Positions 52,974-62,133 of a stretch of DNA of 64,000 nucleotides are shown here, in pieces; the first letter of the stretch is position 1; every line of letters starts with the position of its first letter. Origin of the DNA: Prevotellaceae bacterium (GTDB lineage Bacteria > Bacteroidota > Bacteroidia > Bacteroidales > Bacteroidaceae); assembly GCA_028723525.1 (NCBI GenBank), contig JAQYET010000069.1, forward strand, positions 62,001-126,000, given 5' to 3'. Under the pieces are notes generated by a model. That model did not search any database, was not told where the DNA came from, and was given only the letters and a program-made list of their open reading frames with translations. The position numbers and the translations under genes are program-made.

Positions 52974-53822
52974 TCAGTTCTTAACCGCCTTGCAGCTGCG
53001 CCAGATACAGAACAGACCTATTATCACAAAGGGAATGCTGAGCTGCTGCCCGATGTTGATGGTCATCGCGGCTTCCTTTGCCACCTGTATGTCTTTGGTG
53101 TATTCTATGAAGAAACGGAAGGTGAAAATCAGCGTCAGGCAAAGTCCGAAGAAGAAGCCTGTGCCCACTCGTCCGGGATATTTGCGGTAGAAATACCAGC
53201 CGATGGGGAAGAACAGTGCGTATGCAATAGCCTCGTAGAGTTGTCCCGGATGGCGCGGACTCATATCCACCCGCTCGAAGATAAACGCCCACGGCACGTC
53301 TGTCACCTTACCGATAATCTCCGAATTGACGAGGTTTCCGAGCCTTATGAAGCATGCTGTGACCGGCGTTGCAATGGCGATGTTGTCAAGTATCTGCCAT
53401 ATACCAAGACCCTGTTTGCGCACTCTGAACCAGTAGATTATGAGTGCGAGGGTAAGTCCTATGGTGCCTCCGTGACTCGCAAGTCCCTCATATCCCGTGT
53501 ATTTCCAATCTCCATTGGGCAGGAAGCGGACAGGAACGAAAATCTCCGCGACGTGCTCCGGCGAACTAAGAAAATACTCCTCGTCATAGAAAAGGCAGTG
53601 CCCGAGCCTCGCCCCGATGAGTATTCCGAAGAAGCAATATATGAGAAGCGGGTCGAACAAGCCCTCTTTCACGTTCTGTTCCTTATACAGTTTCTTCACG
53701 ATGAAGTATGCAAGAGCCACTCCAACGAGCCAACACATCGAATACCAGCGCACTGCCAAGCCTCCGATACGGAAAATCTCGGCATCGGGATTCCATGTTA
53801 TGTAAGCCAAAATGTCGGTCAT
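52974..53822 (-). CDS. lgt: Prolipoprotein diacylglyceryl transferase
   Basis: 282 residues, about seven membrane helices. It transfers diacylglyceryl from phosphatidylglycerol to the lipobox Cys. The signature region is FIRLGNLVNSEIIGKVTDVPWAFIFERVD, with GARLGHCLFYDEEYF and RHPGQLYEAIAYALFF carrying the conserved Arg/His/Glu residues. It acts in the inner membrane, upstream of Lsp. The gene lies 6 bp behind ychF, so they share a transcript. Confidence 0.94.
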   Translation of the reverse strand: MTDILAYITWNPDAEIFRIGGLAVRWYSMCWLVGVALAYFIVKKLYKEQNVKEGLFDPLLIYCFFGILIGARLGHCLFYDEEYFLSSPEHVAEIFVPVRFLPNGDWKYTGYEGLASHGGTIGLTLALIIYWFRVRKQGLGIWQILDNIAIATPVTACFIRLGNLVNSEIIGKVTDVPWAFIFERVDMSPRHPGQLYEAIAYALFFPIGWYFYRKYPGRVGTGFFFGLCLTLIFTFRFFIEYTKDIQVAKEAAMTINIGQQLSIPFVIIGLFCIWRSCKAVKN

Positions 53823-53828
53823 AAGCCT

Positions 53829-54932
53829 TTATACATTAAATCTGAAGTGCATTATGTCGCCATCCTGCACCACATATTCCTTTCCTTCTATTCCCATTTT
53901 CCCTGCCTCTCGCACAGCCGCTTCGGAGCCATACTTGATATAGTCGTCATACTTTATCACCTCTGCCCGTATGAAACCCTTCTCGAAGTCGGTGTGTATC
54001 ACGCCGGCACACTGCGGTGCTTTCCAGCCCTTGTGGTATGTCCACGCCTTCACCTCCATTTCTCCTGCCGTTATGAATGTCTCAAGGTTGAGCAGCGCAT
54101 AGGCTTTCTTTATCAGTCGGTTGACGCCACTCTCCTCAAGTCCGAGTTCCTCAAGGAACATCTGTTTGTCCTCATAGGTCTCCAGCGAGGCAATATCCTC
54201 CTCGGTCTTCGCCGCAATTACCATTGCCTCGGCATCCTCCTGCCGCGCTATTTCCTCTATTTTCTTGCTGTATTCGTTGCCGCTCTTTGCCGAAGTCTCA
54301 TCCACGTTGCACACGTAGAGCACCGGTTTTGAAGTGAGCAAGAACAGGTCGTGCGCCGCCTTCTGTTCCTCCTTGCTCTCGAAAGTCACCGTGCGCGCGT
54401 TCTTGCCCTGCTCCAACACCTCCTTGTAAGCCTGCAGAACGTTCATCAACACCTTTGCATCCTTGTTCCCTGCGGCGGCAGTCTTCTGTGTCTTTGCCAG
54501 CTGGCTCTCTATCGTTTCAAGGTCTTTCAACTGCAGTTCGGTGTCTATAATCTCCTTGTCTTCCACCGGGTTGACAGCCGCTCCGCCCTCTCTCACGATG
54601 TTGTCGTCGTTGAAGCATCTCAGCACATGTATTATGGCGTCGGTCTCACGGATATTTCCGAGGAACTTATTTCCCAACCCTTCACCTTTCGAAGCCCCTT
54701 TCACGAGCCCTGCTATATCCACAATCTCGCAGGTGGCAGGCACTATCCGTCCGGGGTTGACAATCTCTGCGAGGCGTGTCAGCCGCTCGTCGGGCACGGT
54801 TATCACGCCCACGTTAGGCTCTATCGTGCAAAAGGGGAAGTTTGCCGCCTGTGCCTTGGCACTCGACAGACAATTAAAAAGCGTTGACTTGCCCACGTTA
54901 GGCAGTCCCACAATACCACATTTCAATGCCAT
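53829..54932 (-). CDS. ychF: Redox-regulated ATPase YchF (Obg family)
   Basis: 367 residues, usual length. The P-loop is GLPNVGKSTLFN at residue 8. VDIAGLVKGASKGEGLGNKFL is G3, VCNVDE lies in the NxxE position that gives ATP rather than GTP preference, and the TGS domain closes the protein (GKEYVVQDGDIMHFRFNV). It binds ribosomes and responds to oxidative stress. It lies 23 bp downstream of the toxin gene and 6 bp upstream of lgt. Confidence 0.95.
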   Translation of the reverse strand: MALKCGIVGLPNVGKSTLFNCLSSAKAQAANFPFCTIEPNVGVITVPDERLTRLAEIVNPGRIVPATCEIVDIAGLVKGASKGEGLGNKFLGNIRETDAIIHVLRCFNDDNIVREGGAAVNPVEDKEIIDTELQLKDLETIESQLAKTQKTAAAGNKDAKVLMNVLQAYKEVLEQGKNARTVTFESKEEQKAAHDLFLLTSKPVLYVCNVDETSAKSGNEYSKKIEEIARQEDAEAMVIAAKTEEDIASLETYEDKQMFLEELGLEESGVNRLIKKAYALLNLETFITAGEMEVKAWTYHKGWKAPQCAGVIHTDFEKGFIRAEVIKYDDYIKYGSEAAVREAGKMGIEGKEYVVQDGDIMHFRFNV

Positions 54933-54955
54933 CTTGTTATATTCCTGTTTTTTAT

Positions 54956-55570
54956 CTATTTTGAATAATTATTTATCTCACTAACAATTCTGTTCTTCAA
55001 CCCCTCCCATTCAAACGGAAGAAGCATTTTAGGCATAATCTGATTTTCTGCATCTGTAAAATAAGTTAGGCTCATCAAAGCCCTAAATACAGAATATTCT
55101 GGATATTTTTCCCTATAAAATCCAATTATTTCACTAAGACTATAATGCTCAAGAAGGAAAAACATGTCTATAAAATCTTTCCTCGATCCTCGCCCTTCTA
55201 TTGCATTAACTTTCATCGCAGCAATATCCTTTGGTGAAGCCAACCTGATACCTCCTTCCTCTACCATATCATCAATCCAATCATATTTGTAGTTTACGAA
55301 GTCAACTTTTACTCCGTTAACTTCATAAGTCCTAATATTTTCAGTATGGTTGAATATGGTATAATTTCCTATCTTGCCCAATGCTTCATCAATTTCTTCG
55401 GCACTCGCATTCCATTTGCCAAAAAAATCTAAATCCACAGATTGCCTGTGACCGTATTGCAAAGCCAAAGCAGTACCTCCAACAAGCCTCATTTCGGATA
55501 AAACCGGAGCACTCATCAACTCTTTCAAGAGTTCCAAGGTGTCGGGAACGACTGTCTCGTATGATAACAT
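54956..55570 (-). CDS. AbiEii/AbiGii-type nucleotidyltransferase toxin
   Basis: 204 residues. The nucleotidyltransferase motif is LVGGTALALQYGHRQSVDLDFF, with Gly31-Gly32 and the metal-binding Asp46/Asp48; LASPKDIAAMKVNAIEGRGSRKDFIDMFFLL follows, as in AbiEii. Related toxins add nucleotides to tRNA acceptor ends and block translation. The start overlaps the upstream small gene by 46 bp, so they form one unit. The DNA is markedly richer in A+T than neighbouring genes, which suggests acquisition. It is read toward ychF with only 23 bp between. Confidence 0.88.
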   Translation of the reverse strand: MLSYETVVPDTLELLKELMSAPVLSEMRLVGGTALALQYGHRQSVDLDFFGKWNASAEEIDEALGKIGNYTIFNHTENIRTYEVNGVKVDFVNYKYDWIDDMVEEGGIRLASPKDIAAMKVNAIEGRGSRKDFIDMFFLLEHYSLSEIIGFYREKYPEYSVFRALMSLTYFTDAENQIMPKMLLPFEWEGLKNRIVSEINNYSK

Positions 55571-55830
55571 CTGTATTCTTCCTCCTTAGTATTTGACTTT
55601 GCGCAAATGAAAGCGAGACATATCGGGTCGAGAGTTCTCATCTGCTTGCACTCTTCCACAATCTTGTCGAGCCCATAGTAAGCGTGTATTATCCTCCAAT
55701 CGTCAAGAGTACCATATTCCAAAACACGCTGAATGATATGTTGCGGATACTTATCCATATCTACAAACTCCATATCCATGTCCCAGAATAACACTTTCGA
55801 CAATCTTGATATACACTCCTTACTGCTCAT
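55525..55830 (-). CDS. Probable cognate antitoxin (DUF6922-like)
   Basis: 101 residues from the ATG at 55830 (MSSKECISRLSKVLFWDMDM). The longer ORF to 56220 in this frame runs through the radical SAM gene and is not real. Features: FVDMDKYPQHIIQRVLEYGTLDDWRIIHAYYGLDKIVEE, a helical layout seen in small proteins encoded just before AbiEii-like toxins in Bacteroidetes. The promoter at 55851-55881 serves it. The assignment as antitoxin rests mainly on its place, size and overlap with the toxin start. Confidence 0.75.
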   Translation of the reverse strand: MSSKECISRLSKVLFWDMDMEFVDMDKYPQHIIQRVLEYGTLDDWRIIHAYYGLDKIVEECKQMRTLDPICLAFICAKSNTKEEEYRCYHTRQSFPTPWNS

Positions 55831-55850
55831 TATTAAACTTTTTTCGGTTG

Positions 55851-55881
55851 CAAAGTTAGTACAAATTAGGCGTATGACAAA
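55851..55881 (-). promoter_or_regulatory. Promoter of the toxin-antitoxin unit
   Basis: On the minus strand, TTTG (55878-55881), 19 bp, TAACTTTG (55851-55858). Confidence 0.75.
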
Positions 55882-55897
55882 ACTATTTATGCCCTTT

Positions 55898-56530
55898 TTA
55901 TTCTCCTGTCGGAATGACATAGGAGAACTCGTCAAAGTTTTCCACACCCATTTCGGCAAGTTGTCCGCGACTGCGTGCCACGTTTTCCGGTGTGTTGTAT
56001 CCGGGGATATGAGGCAGGCGCACAACCACTTTCTCTGCCATTCCCTCGTGAGACAGCAGCCGGCGCAGGTTGGAAAGCATTCTGCCGGGCGACTGCGAGG
56101 TGTATCGCTCATAGATGTCGGCATCCAAGTCTTTGATGTCAATGTAGTAACGGTCAACGTATGGCAGCAATCTCTCCACATGATGCCATTCCACATTGAG
56201 GGCTGTTTCCAGTGTAACATTCCATTCCGCAGGCATCATCCGACAGAAATTCTCTATGAACACGCTCCGCAGACACGGCTCGCCACCGCCGAAAGTGATG
56301 CCGCCTCCGGAGGCAAGGAAATAGAGGTTGTCCGGCATCACCTCGCGAAGCAGTTCCTCGGGCGTGGCGGTCTTGAATACACCATCGGCACGAAGGCATT
56401 CCCTGTTGAGACAATAGCGGCATGAGAGGGTACACCCGTGGAACGCCACAAGCGTCACAACACCATTTCCGTCAATGCCAAGCCTGTGACGACAGACACC
56501 TATCAGAGGTACCCGGACATCATTGCTCAT
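55898..56530 (-). CDS. Radical SAM protein of glycyl-radical-activase type
   Basis: 210 residues. The 4Fe-4S/SAM motif is Cys33-x3-Cys37-x2-Cys40 (CTLSCRYC), followed by GGGITFGGGEPCLR, the activase-like SAM motif with an extended Gly run, and YIDIKDLDADIYERYT as in PflA-like enzymes. There is no SPASM or extra ferredoxin domain. No glycyl radical enzyme is adjacent; nrdD already has nrdG. The start overlaps the end of the small Cys-motif gene by 11 bp, so the pair are translated together. The substrate is unknown and could be the small partner protein or a distant glycyl radical enzyme. Confidence 0.85.
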   Translation of the reverse strand: MSNDVRVPLIGVCRHRLGIDGNGVVTLVAFHGCTLSCRYCLNRECLRADGVFKTATPEELLREVMPDNLYFLASGGGITFGGGEPCLRSVFIENFCRMMPAEWNVTLETALNVEWHHVERLLPYVDRYYIDIKDLDADIYERYTSQSPGRMLSNLRRLLSHEGMAEKVVVRLPHIPGYNTPENVARSRGQLAEMGVENFDEFSYVIPTGE

Positions 56531-56897
56531 TGTTGCCGACAGGTATTTCTGCCTGCACTTCCGGAGCCTCTCCGAGAACAGTATCGTTCTGTTCCACCGT
56601 GTCAGGTCTATGACTTGGCACGCGACCTCTAAGCAGGTTTCTCTTATCTGTAAACAACGAACACGACAATGCGGTAAGACTCACACCGAGCCCTGCCACC
56701 ACAACCGCCTTTCCGAGCATACGCCTGACGCCGAGTTGCTGCTCTATATACTTCACTTCTTCCTCGCATTTCGGGCATGTCCCCGAGCAGTCGCCTTCAG
56801 CGTTACACTCTTCCGGCTCATACTTAATATCGTTTGCCTCGGCTATCCGCTTGCGTATAGCCTTCAATGTGTTGCATATTCCTTTTCCTTCACTCAT
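56520..56897 (-). CDS. Small Cys-motif membrane protein paired with radical SAM gene
   Basis: 125 residues from the ATG at 56897 (MSEGKGICNTLKAIRKRIAE); upstream codons to 56993 cross the promoter. After a basic amphipathic helix comes Cys31-x5-Cys37-x3-Cys41-x2-Cys44 (CSGTCPKC), with the C-x3-C-x2-C spacing of radical SAM clusters though no SAM fold. A membrane helix follows at about 62-80, then an acidic/Pro tail. I cannot name the family with certainty. A metal or Fe-S site is plausible. Promoter at 56933-56964. Confidence 0.75.
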   Translation of the reverse strand: MSEGKGICNTLKAIRKRIAEANDIKYEPEECNAEGDCSGTCPKCEEEVKYIEQQLGVRRMLGKAVVVAGLGVSLTALSCSLFTDKRNLLRGRVPSHRPDTVEQNDTVLGEAPEVQAEIPVGNNEQ

Positions 56898-56932
56898 AGT
56901 TCTGTAATTTAAATATTTGTGTTTTATAAATG

Positions 56933-56964
56933 CAAAGTTATAAAAAAATCCATTATTCTCCAAA
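56933..56964 (-). promoter_or_regulatory. Promoter of the small-protein/radical SAM unit
   Basis: On the minus strand, TTTG (56961-56964), 20 bp, TAACTTTG (56933-56940). Confidence 0.75.
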
Positions 56965-56972
56965 GTTTCGGT

Positions 56973-57009
56973 AAAAAAACAATGCGGTGTCAACCGCTGC
57001 CGACACCGC
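56973..57009 (-). terminator. Intrinsic terminator with T7 run, minus strand
   Basis: On the minus strand GCGGTGTC and GACACCGC flank a 10-nt loop and lead through ATTG into TTTTTTT. No annotated gene upstream explains it, which is the main evidence for a small transcript. Confidence 0.7.
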
Positions 57010-57139
57010 TTCCCATGAATTAAAAGAGAAATCTAACCTAATCATAATCATTCATCAGTCGTCATTTAGTTGAATGTGCCATACGGTTTCCTTATCTGCG
57101 AGTTTCAGAATAGTCGTCAACCATCTTTGTTTCCTGATG
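56973..57139 (-). ncRNA. Candidate small RNA
   Basis: About 160 nt lies between a minus-strand promoter (57140-57171) and an intrinsic terminator (56973-57009). The longest ATG ORF inside is 10 codons. Pairing is possible between CATCAG at the 5' end and CTGATG about 80 nt later, and between GTTGA and TCAAC inside that. I do not recognise a known RNA family. Confidence 0.35.
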
Positions 57140-57171
57140 CAAAGATAGTGGTTTTTGCGCACGGTTGCAAT
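57140..57171 (-). promoter_or_regulatory. Orphan promoter upstream of the candidate small RNA
   Basis: On the minus strand, ATTG (57168-57171), 20 bp, TATCTTTG (57140-57147). Confidence 0.5.
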
Positions 57172-57281
57172 AGGGAAGTTCCTATGCTGTAAGGGGATTT
57201 TCCCTATTTGTCAGCATCGTTGGGCAGAAACCGGCTGCGGGTTGGCAGTATATCGGCATACAATGGACTGTCTCTTGAGAA

Positions 57282-57366
57282 GTAAAACAGCCGAAATTGC
57301 ACTGTAAAATCGGCGAAATTACTTTGCAAAATCGGCGGTTTTGCTGTGCAATTTCGGCGAATTTGG
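57282..57366. repeat. 85-bp quadruple-palindrome element, copy E
   Basis: Units at 57282-57300, 57304-57322, 57326-57344 and 57348-57366; linkers ACT, TTT and TGT. Unit 1 has a degenerate core (AGCCG). Unit 3 reads GCAAAATCGGCGGTTTTGC. Confidence 0.88.
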
Positions 57367-57466
57367 TCTCCGGGAGGATAACTTGCCGGGGGCGAAAGGG
57401 TGCTGTTAAGTCCTTATAATGATGTGAATTTGTTGGCATAAGGGTTAAAATTAAGAACGAAATTCT

Positions 57467-57497
57467 TTTGTGTTTTTCCTTATTTGCAGTACCTTTG
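57467..57497 (+). promoter_or_regulatory. Promoter of the leuS operon
   Basis: TTTG (57467-57470), 19 bp, TACCTTTG (57490-57497): a perfect match. Confidence 0.8.
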
Positions 57498-57543
57498 CAG
57501 GCAGATTTGTCCTGATAAAAGAAAAAAATCATAACGAAACATA

Positions 57544-60420
57544 ATGGAATACGATTTCAGAGCCATTGAAAAGAAATGGCAGGCGCGTTGGGTGGAGCAA
57601 CAAACCTACCGTGTGACAGAGGATAAGAAGAAGAAAAAACTATATGTGCTCAACATGTTCCCGTACCCTTCGGGGGCAGGACTGCATGTGGGGCACCCCT
57701 TGGGATATATCGCAAGCGACATCTATGCACGCTTCAAGAGGCTCGAAGGATATAATGTGCTCAACCCGATGGGGTATGACGCCTACGGACTTCCTGCCGA
57801 ACAATATGCCATACAGACCGGACAGCACCCGGCAATAACCACCGAGGAGAACATCAAACGCTACCGCGAACAGTTGGACAAGATTGGGTTCTGCTTCGAC
57901 TGGGAGCGTGAGGTGCGCACCTGTGACCCGGGTTACTACAAGTGGACACAGTGGGCGTTCATGAAGATGTTCGGCTCCTTCTACAGCAATCGTCCGCTCA
58001 CAGCCGCAGAAGGCGTGGAAACGCCGAAAGCAAGGAGCATAGACGAACTGACGGAATATTTCGGCGAGCACGGCACCGAGGGTCTCGACCGCTACGGAGT
58101 GGCATGTTCGGAAGAACTGAAGTTCACCGCTGCCGACTGGAACTCGTGGGACGAGAAGCATCGACAGGAAACTCTCATGAACTACCGCATTGCCTATCTC
58201 GGCGAGACAATGGTGAACTGGTGTGCCGGACTGGGCACGGTGCTTGCCAACGACGAGGTTGTTGACGGCGTGAGTGTGCGCGGAGGCTACCCCGTTGTGC
58301 AGCGAAAGATGAGGCAGTGGTGTCTGCGCGTGTCGGCATACGCACAGCGAATGCTCGACGGTCTGGACAAGGTGGATTGGACAGAGTCGCTGAAAGAGAC
58401 ACAGCGAAACTGGATTGGGCGCAGCGAAGGAGCAGAAGTGAAGTTCCGGGTGAAAGACTCCGACTCGTCGTTCACCATATTCACCACCCGCGCCGACACC
58501 ATGTTCGGTGTCACGTTCATGGTTTTGGCACCGGAGAGCGACCTCGTGGGCATGCTCACCACCGACAAACAGCGCAAGGAAGTGGAGGAATATGTGGCAT
58601 ACGTGAAGAAACGTACCGAGCGCGACCGCATCTCCGACAAGAGAATTACGGGAGTGTTCTCCGGTTCGTATGCCATCAACCCGCTCACCGACGAGCCTGT
58701 GCCGATATGGATTTCGGAGTATGTGCTCGCCGGCTACGGCACCGGTGCTATCATGGCAGTGCCTGCACACGACTCCCGCGACTATGCTTTCGCCCGCCAC
58801 TTCGGACTCCCCATAGTGCCGCTTATCGAAGGTGCCGACGTGTCGGAAAGCAGCTTCGACGCGAAAGAAGGCATTGTGTGCAACTCAAAATCGGACAAAC
58901 TCTCGCTCAACGGACTCACCGTAAAGGAGGCGATAGAGAAGACAAAGCAGTATGTTACGGAGCAGGGATTGGGGCGCGTAAAGGTGAATTTCCGCCTGCG
59001 CGACGCCATTTTTTCACGCCAGAGATACTGGGGCGAGCCGTTCCCGGTGTATTATAAAGACGGCATGCCATACATGATACCGGAGGAATGTCTGCCTTTG
59101 GAACTGCCCGAGATTGACCAATATAAACCCACCGAAGACGGACAGCCGCCGCTGGGACACGCCAAACGGTGGGCGTGGGACACCAAGACCGACAGCGTGG
59201 TTGACAAAATGCTCATCGACAACACGACGGTGTTCCCATTGGAACTTAACACCATGCCCGGATTTGCAGGCTCAAGCGCATACTATCTGCGCTATATGGA
59301 CCCCCGCAACGACGACGCATTGGTGGGTAAGGAAGCTGCCGAATACTGGCAGAATGTTGACCTCTACATGGGCGGAACTGAGCATGCCACGGGGCACTTG
59401 ATATATTCCCGGTTCTGGAATAAGTTCCTTTTCGACATGGGAGTGTCGTATAAAGAGGAGCCATACGAGAAACTCGTGAACCAAGGTATGATACAGGGAA
59501 GGAGCAACTTCGTGTATCGCGACAACGCCGCAACAGCCGAAAAGGGACATCCGGTGTTCGTTTCACTGAACCTGAAGAACAAATATAATGACGTCACACC
59601 TATCCACGTGGATGTGAACATCGTGTCGAACGACGTGCTCGACACCGACGCTTTCAAGGCATGGCGACCCGAATACAGCGACGCCGAGTTTGTTACCGAA
59701 AACGGAAAGTACGTCTGCGGGTGGGCGATAGAAAAGATGTCGAAGTCGATGTTCAACGTTGTCAACCCCGACATGATTGTAGAGAAATACGGCGCAGACA
59801 CCCTTCGGCTCTACGAGATGTTCCTCGGTCCGGTGGAACAGTCGAAACCGTGGGACACGAATGGCATCGACGGATGTCACCGTTTCTTGAAAAAACTGTG
59901 GAACTTGTTCGACAACGCCATTGCCGCAACAGAACATCAGGCTGCCACGAAGGAGTCGCTCAAGAGTCTGCACAAACTGATAAAGAAGGTGACACAGGAC
60001 ATTCCGCTCTTCTCTTACAACACCAGCATATCGTCGTTCATGATTTGTGTGAACGAACTTTCGCAGCAGAAGTGCAACGACCTCAATGTGATGAAGACCC
60101 TGACGATACTCATCGCGCCGTTCGCACCACACATTGCGGAAGAACTTTGGGAGCGTATAGGGCAGCAGGGAAGTGTCTTCGATACCTCATGGCCTGCCTT
60201 CAACGAGGAGTATCTGGCAGAAAGCAGCGTCACAATGGGCGTGGCATTCAACGGCAAGCGACGCTTCGAGATGGAGTTTGCAGCCGATGCCGACAACAAG
60301 ACGGTGGAAGAGGCGGTGAGAAACGACGACCGCACGCTGAAATATACAGAGGGAAAGAAAATCGTCAAGGTGATTATCGTGCCCAAGAGAATGGTGAACA
60401 TCGTTCTCGGAGGAGCATGA
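57544..60420 (+). CDS. leuS: Leucyl-tRNA synthetase
   Basis: 958 residues, class I synthetase. The HIGH motif is in [16 protein letters not shown] near residue 40 and the KMSKS motif in [16 protein letters not shown] near 735. The CP1 editing domain includes [19 protein letters not shown] and AVPAHDSRD, the usual proofreading residues. It is somewhat longer than E. coli LeuS (860), as in other Bacteroidetes. It leads an apparent operon leuS-yitT-rdgB-GT2-porZ. Confidence 0.97.
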   Translation: MEYDFRAIEKKWQARWVEQQTYRVTEDKKKKKLYVLNMFPYPSGAGLHVGHPLGYIASDIYARFKRLEGYNVLNPMGYDAYGLPAEQYAIQTGQHPAITTEENIKRYREQLDKIGFCFDWEREVRTCDPGYYKWTQWAFMKMFGSFYSNRPLTAAEGVETPKARSIDELTEYFGEHGTEGLDRYGVACSEELKFTAADWNSWDEKHRQETLMNYRIAYLGETMVNWCAGLGTVLANDEVVDGVSVRGGYPVVQRKMRQWCLRVSAYAQRMLDGLDKVDWTESLKETQRNWIGRSEGAEVKFRVKDSDSSFTIFTTRADTMFGVTFMVLAPESDLVGMLTTDKQRKEVEEYVAYVKKRTERDRISDKRITGVFSGSYAINPLTDEPVPIWISEYVLAGYGTGAIMAVPAHDSRDYAFARHFGLPIVPLIEGADVSESSFDAKEGIVCNSKSDKLSLNGLTVKEAIEKTKQYVTEQGLGRVKVNFRLRDAIFSRQRYWGEPFPVYYKDGMPYMIPEECLPLELPEIDQYKPTEDGQPPLGHAKRWAWDTKTDSVVDKMLIDNTTVFPLELNTMPGFAGSSAYYLRYMDPRNDDALVGKEAAEYWQNVDLYMGGTEHATGHLIYSRFWNKFLFDMGVSYKEEPYEKLVNQGMIQGRSNFVYRDNAATAEKGHPVFVSLNLKNKYNDVTPIHVDVNIVSNDVLDTDAFKAWRPEYSDAEFVTENGKYVCGWAIEKMSKSMFNVVNPDMIVEKYGADTLRLYEMFLGPVEQSKPWDTNGIDGCHRFLKKLWNLFDNAIAATEHQAATKESLKSLHKLIKKVTQDIPLFSYNTSISSFMICVNELSQQKCNDLNVMKTLTILIAPFAPHIAEELWERIGQQGSVFDTSWPAFNEEYLAESSVTMGVAFNGKRRFEMEFAADADNKTVEEAVRNDDRTLKYTEGKKIVKVIIVPKRMVNIVLGGA

Positions 60421-60478
60421 GAAACAGTTAGAAAGCAATAATATAAATAGTGAATAAACCCATAACCATTCATCAACA

Positions 60479-61465
60479 ATGACAATGAACAAAACGTTAA
60501 TAAAGGCAGAGATGAGGGACTACGTAGGAATTACCCTCGCACTGATGCTGTACTCCTTCGGGTTCACATTCTTCCTCATGCCTTACGAAATCGTTACGGG
60601 AGGCGTGGCAGGTATCGCCGCAATCGTGTATTATGCCACATCGTTCCCCAACTCTTATACCTATTTCCTCATCAATGCTTCGCTATTGATAATGGCTTTG
60701 AAGATATTGGGCGTGAAGTTCCTGATAAAAACCATCTACGCCACGTTCATGCTGTCGTTCCTGTTATGGCTTATGAAAGACTTGGCACCCGTTGATGAAG
60801 CCGGCAACATGATAAAAATACTCGGCGAGGGACAGGATTTCATGTCGCTGCTCGTGGGCTGTCTGATGACCGGAACTGCCCTCGGACTCACCTTTTTGTA
60901 TAACGGCAGTACGGGAGGAACCGACATCATCGCCGCGTCTGTCAACAAATACCGCGACTTCTCGTTAGGAACGGTGCTCATATTCGTTGACTTCATAATA
61001 ATAGGAAGCTGTCTTTTCATACCTAAGTTCGGGCCCTTCCTCGACCGCATGACAATGGTGGTGTTCGGTTTCTGCACCATGATTATAGAGAACTTCATGC
61101 TCGACTATATCATGAATCGCCAGCGACAGTCGGTTCAGTTCATGATTTTCTCGAAGAAATATGAGGAGATTTCAAAGGCACTTGCCGAGGAAACCGACCA
61201 CACCATGACACTTCTTGACGGTCACGGATGGTATAGTGGCAACGACGTTAAGGTGATAGTGATGCTCGCCAAGAAGCGTGAGAGCGTGATAATATTCCGC
61301 ATCGTGAAGATGATAGACCCCAATGCCTTCGTCAGCCAGAGTGCAGTGATAGGCGTGTTCGGCGAAGGTTTCGACAAGATAAAGGTGAAAGTGAAGAAGA
61401 AACACATTGAAAAGGCGAGAATAAAGTTGGAACAACAAACATCAAGAGGAGACTTCAGAAAATGA
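60479..61465 (+). CDS. YitT family membrane protein (DUF2179)
   Basis: 328 residues. Five or six membrane helices occupy about 15-210, with family motifs [22 protein letters not shown] and [19 protein letters not shown]. The C-terminal cytoplasmic DUF2179 domain (about 220-310) includes [21 protein letters not shown] and [20 protein letters not shown]. The function is not well defined; a transporter role has been suggested. The stop overlaps the rdgB start by 4 bp. Met 60485 is an alternative start. Confidence 0.9.
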   Translation: MTMNKTLIKAEMRDYVGITLALMLYSFGFTFFLMPYEIVTGGVAGIAAIVYYATSFPNSYTYFLINASLLIMALKILGVKFLIKTIYATFMLSFLLWLMKDLAPVDEAGNMIKILGEGQDFMSLLVGCLMTGTALGLTFLYNGSTGGTDIIAASVNKYRDFSLGTVLIFVDFIIIGSCLFIPKFGPFLDRMTMVVFGFCTMIIENFMLDYIMNRQRQSVQFMIFSKKYEEISKALAEETDHTMTLLDGHGWYSGNDVKVIVMLAKKRESVIIFRIVKMIDPNAFVSQSAVIGVFGEGFDKIKVKVKKKHIEKARIKLEQQTSRGDFRK

Positions 61466-62133
61466 AGATAGTATTCGCCACGAACAATAAGAACAAACTA
61501 TCGGAGATAAGAAGAATACTCGGAGCCGGCTTCGAGGTGGTTTCGCTTGCCGAGATTGGTTGTGATGAAGACATCCCGGAGACCGGAACCACACTCACAG
61601 ACAATGCCATTCAGAAGGCGCAGTATGTCTTCGAGAAATACGGTTACAGTTGTTTCGCCGACGACACGGGGCTTGAAGTGGATGCCCTCGGTGGCGAACC
61701 GGGGGTGTATAGCGCGCGATATGCCGAGGGAACCGACCACGACAGCAATGCCAATATGGACAAACTGCTGCGCAAGTTGGGTTACAGCACCAACCGCAAG
61801 GCACGCTTCCGCACCGTGATAGCACTGCTTGAGAAACAAGAAAGCAAAGAGGGTGGGGCAGCAACTGCCACATTGCACACCTTCGAAGGAAAGGTGGAGG
61901 GCAACATTATAACCGAAAAACGAGGCAACGAGGGTTTCGGATATGACCCGATATTCATGCCCGAAGGCTACGACAAGACCTTTGCCGAACTCGGAATGGA
62001 CACGAAGAACATGATTTCTCACCGTGCAAGAGCGGTAAAGAAACTTGCTGATTATCTCATGAACGATCAGAAAACGACAGATAAAAGGGAAGAACACATT
62101 AACGGAAGAACAAAAAATATCTCGAATAAATGA
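61462..62133 (+). CDS. rdgB: Non-canonical purine NTP pyrophosphatase (RdgB/HAM1)
   Basis: 223 residues. It removes dITP, XTP and similar nucleotides from the pool. [16 protein letters not shown] is the family N-terminus, [30 protein letters not shown] sequence carries the catalytic Asp, and [10 protein letters not shown] and [10 protein letters not shown] are the base and phosphate sites. Residues about 125-138 ([14 protein letters not shown]) form a small insertion, and a 20-residue charged tail extends past the usual end. Both ends overlap neighbours by 4 bp (ATGA), showing tight translational coupling. Confidence 0.95.
   Translation: MKIVFATNNKNKLSEIRRILGAGFEVVSLAEIGCDEDIPETGTTLTDNAIQKAQYVFEKYGYSCFADDTGLEVDALGGEPGVYSARYAEGTDHDSNANMDKLLRKLGYSTNRKARFRTVIALLEKQESKEGGAATATLHTFEGKVEGNIITEKRGNEGFGYDPIFMPEGYDKTFAELGMDTKNMISHRARAVKKLADYLMNDQKTTDKREEHINGRTKNISNK

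Larger units (their letters stand above)
56898..57543. other. 646-bp intergenic region
   Basis: From left to right: promoter of the small-protein gene, a minus-strand terminator (56973-57009), a region of about 130 nt without an ORF, a minus-strand promoter (57140-57171), element copy E (57282-57366) and the leuS promoter (57467-57497). Confidence 0.7.

Noticed and set aside
53617..53805. Long shadow ORFs antisense to lgt (for example 52950-54332)
   Set aside because: Lgt and YchF on the minus strand have complete conserved motifs; the opposite-strand ORFs have none.
55831..56220. Upstream extension of the antitoxin ORF
   Set aside because: It runs out of frame through the radical SAM gene and its N-terminus is unlike the compact 101-residue family; the promoter at 55851-55881 also falls inside it.
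56984..57009. Terminator for leuS or a plus-strand gene
   Set aside because: The T-run follows the hairpin only on the minus strand, and no plus-strand gene ends there.
4705..57366. CRISPR array
   Set aside because: The units have 3-bp linkers rather than unique 25-40 bp spacers, occur as fixed groups of four at five loci, and no cas gene is present.
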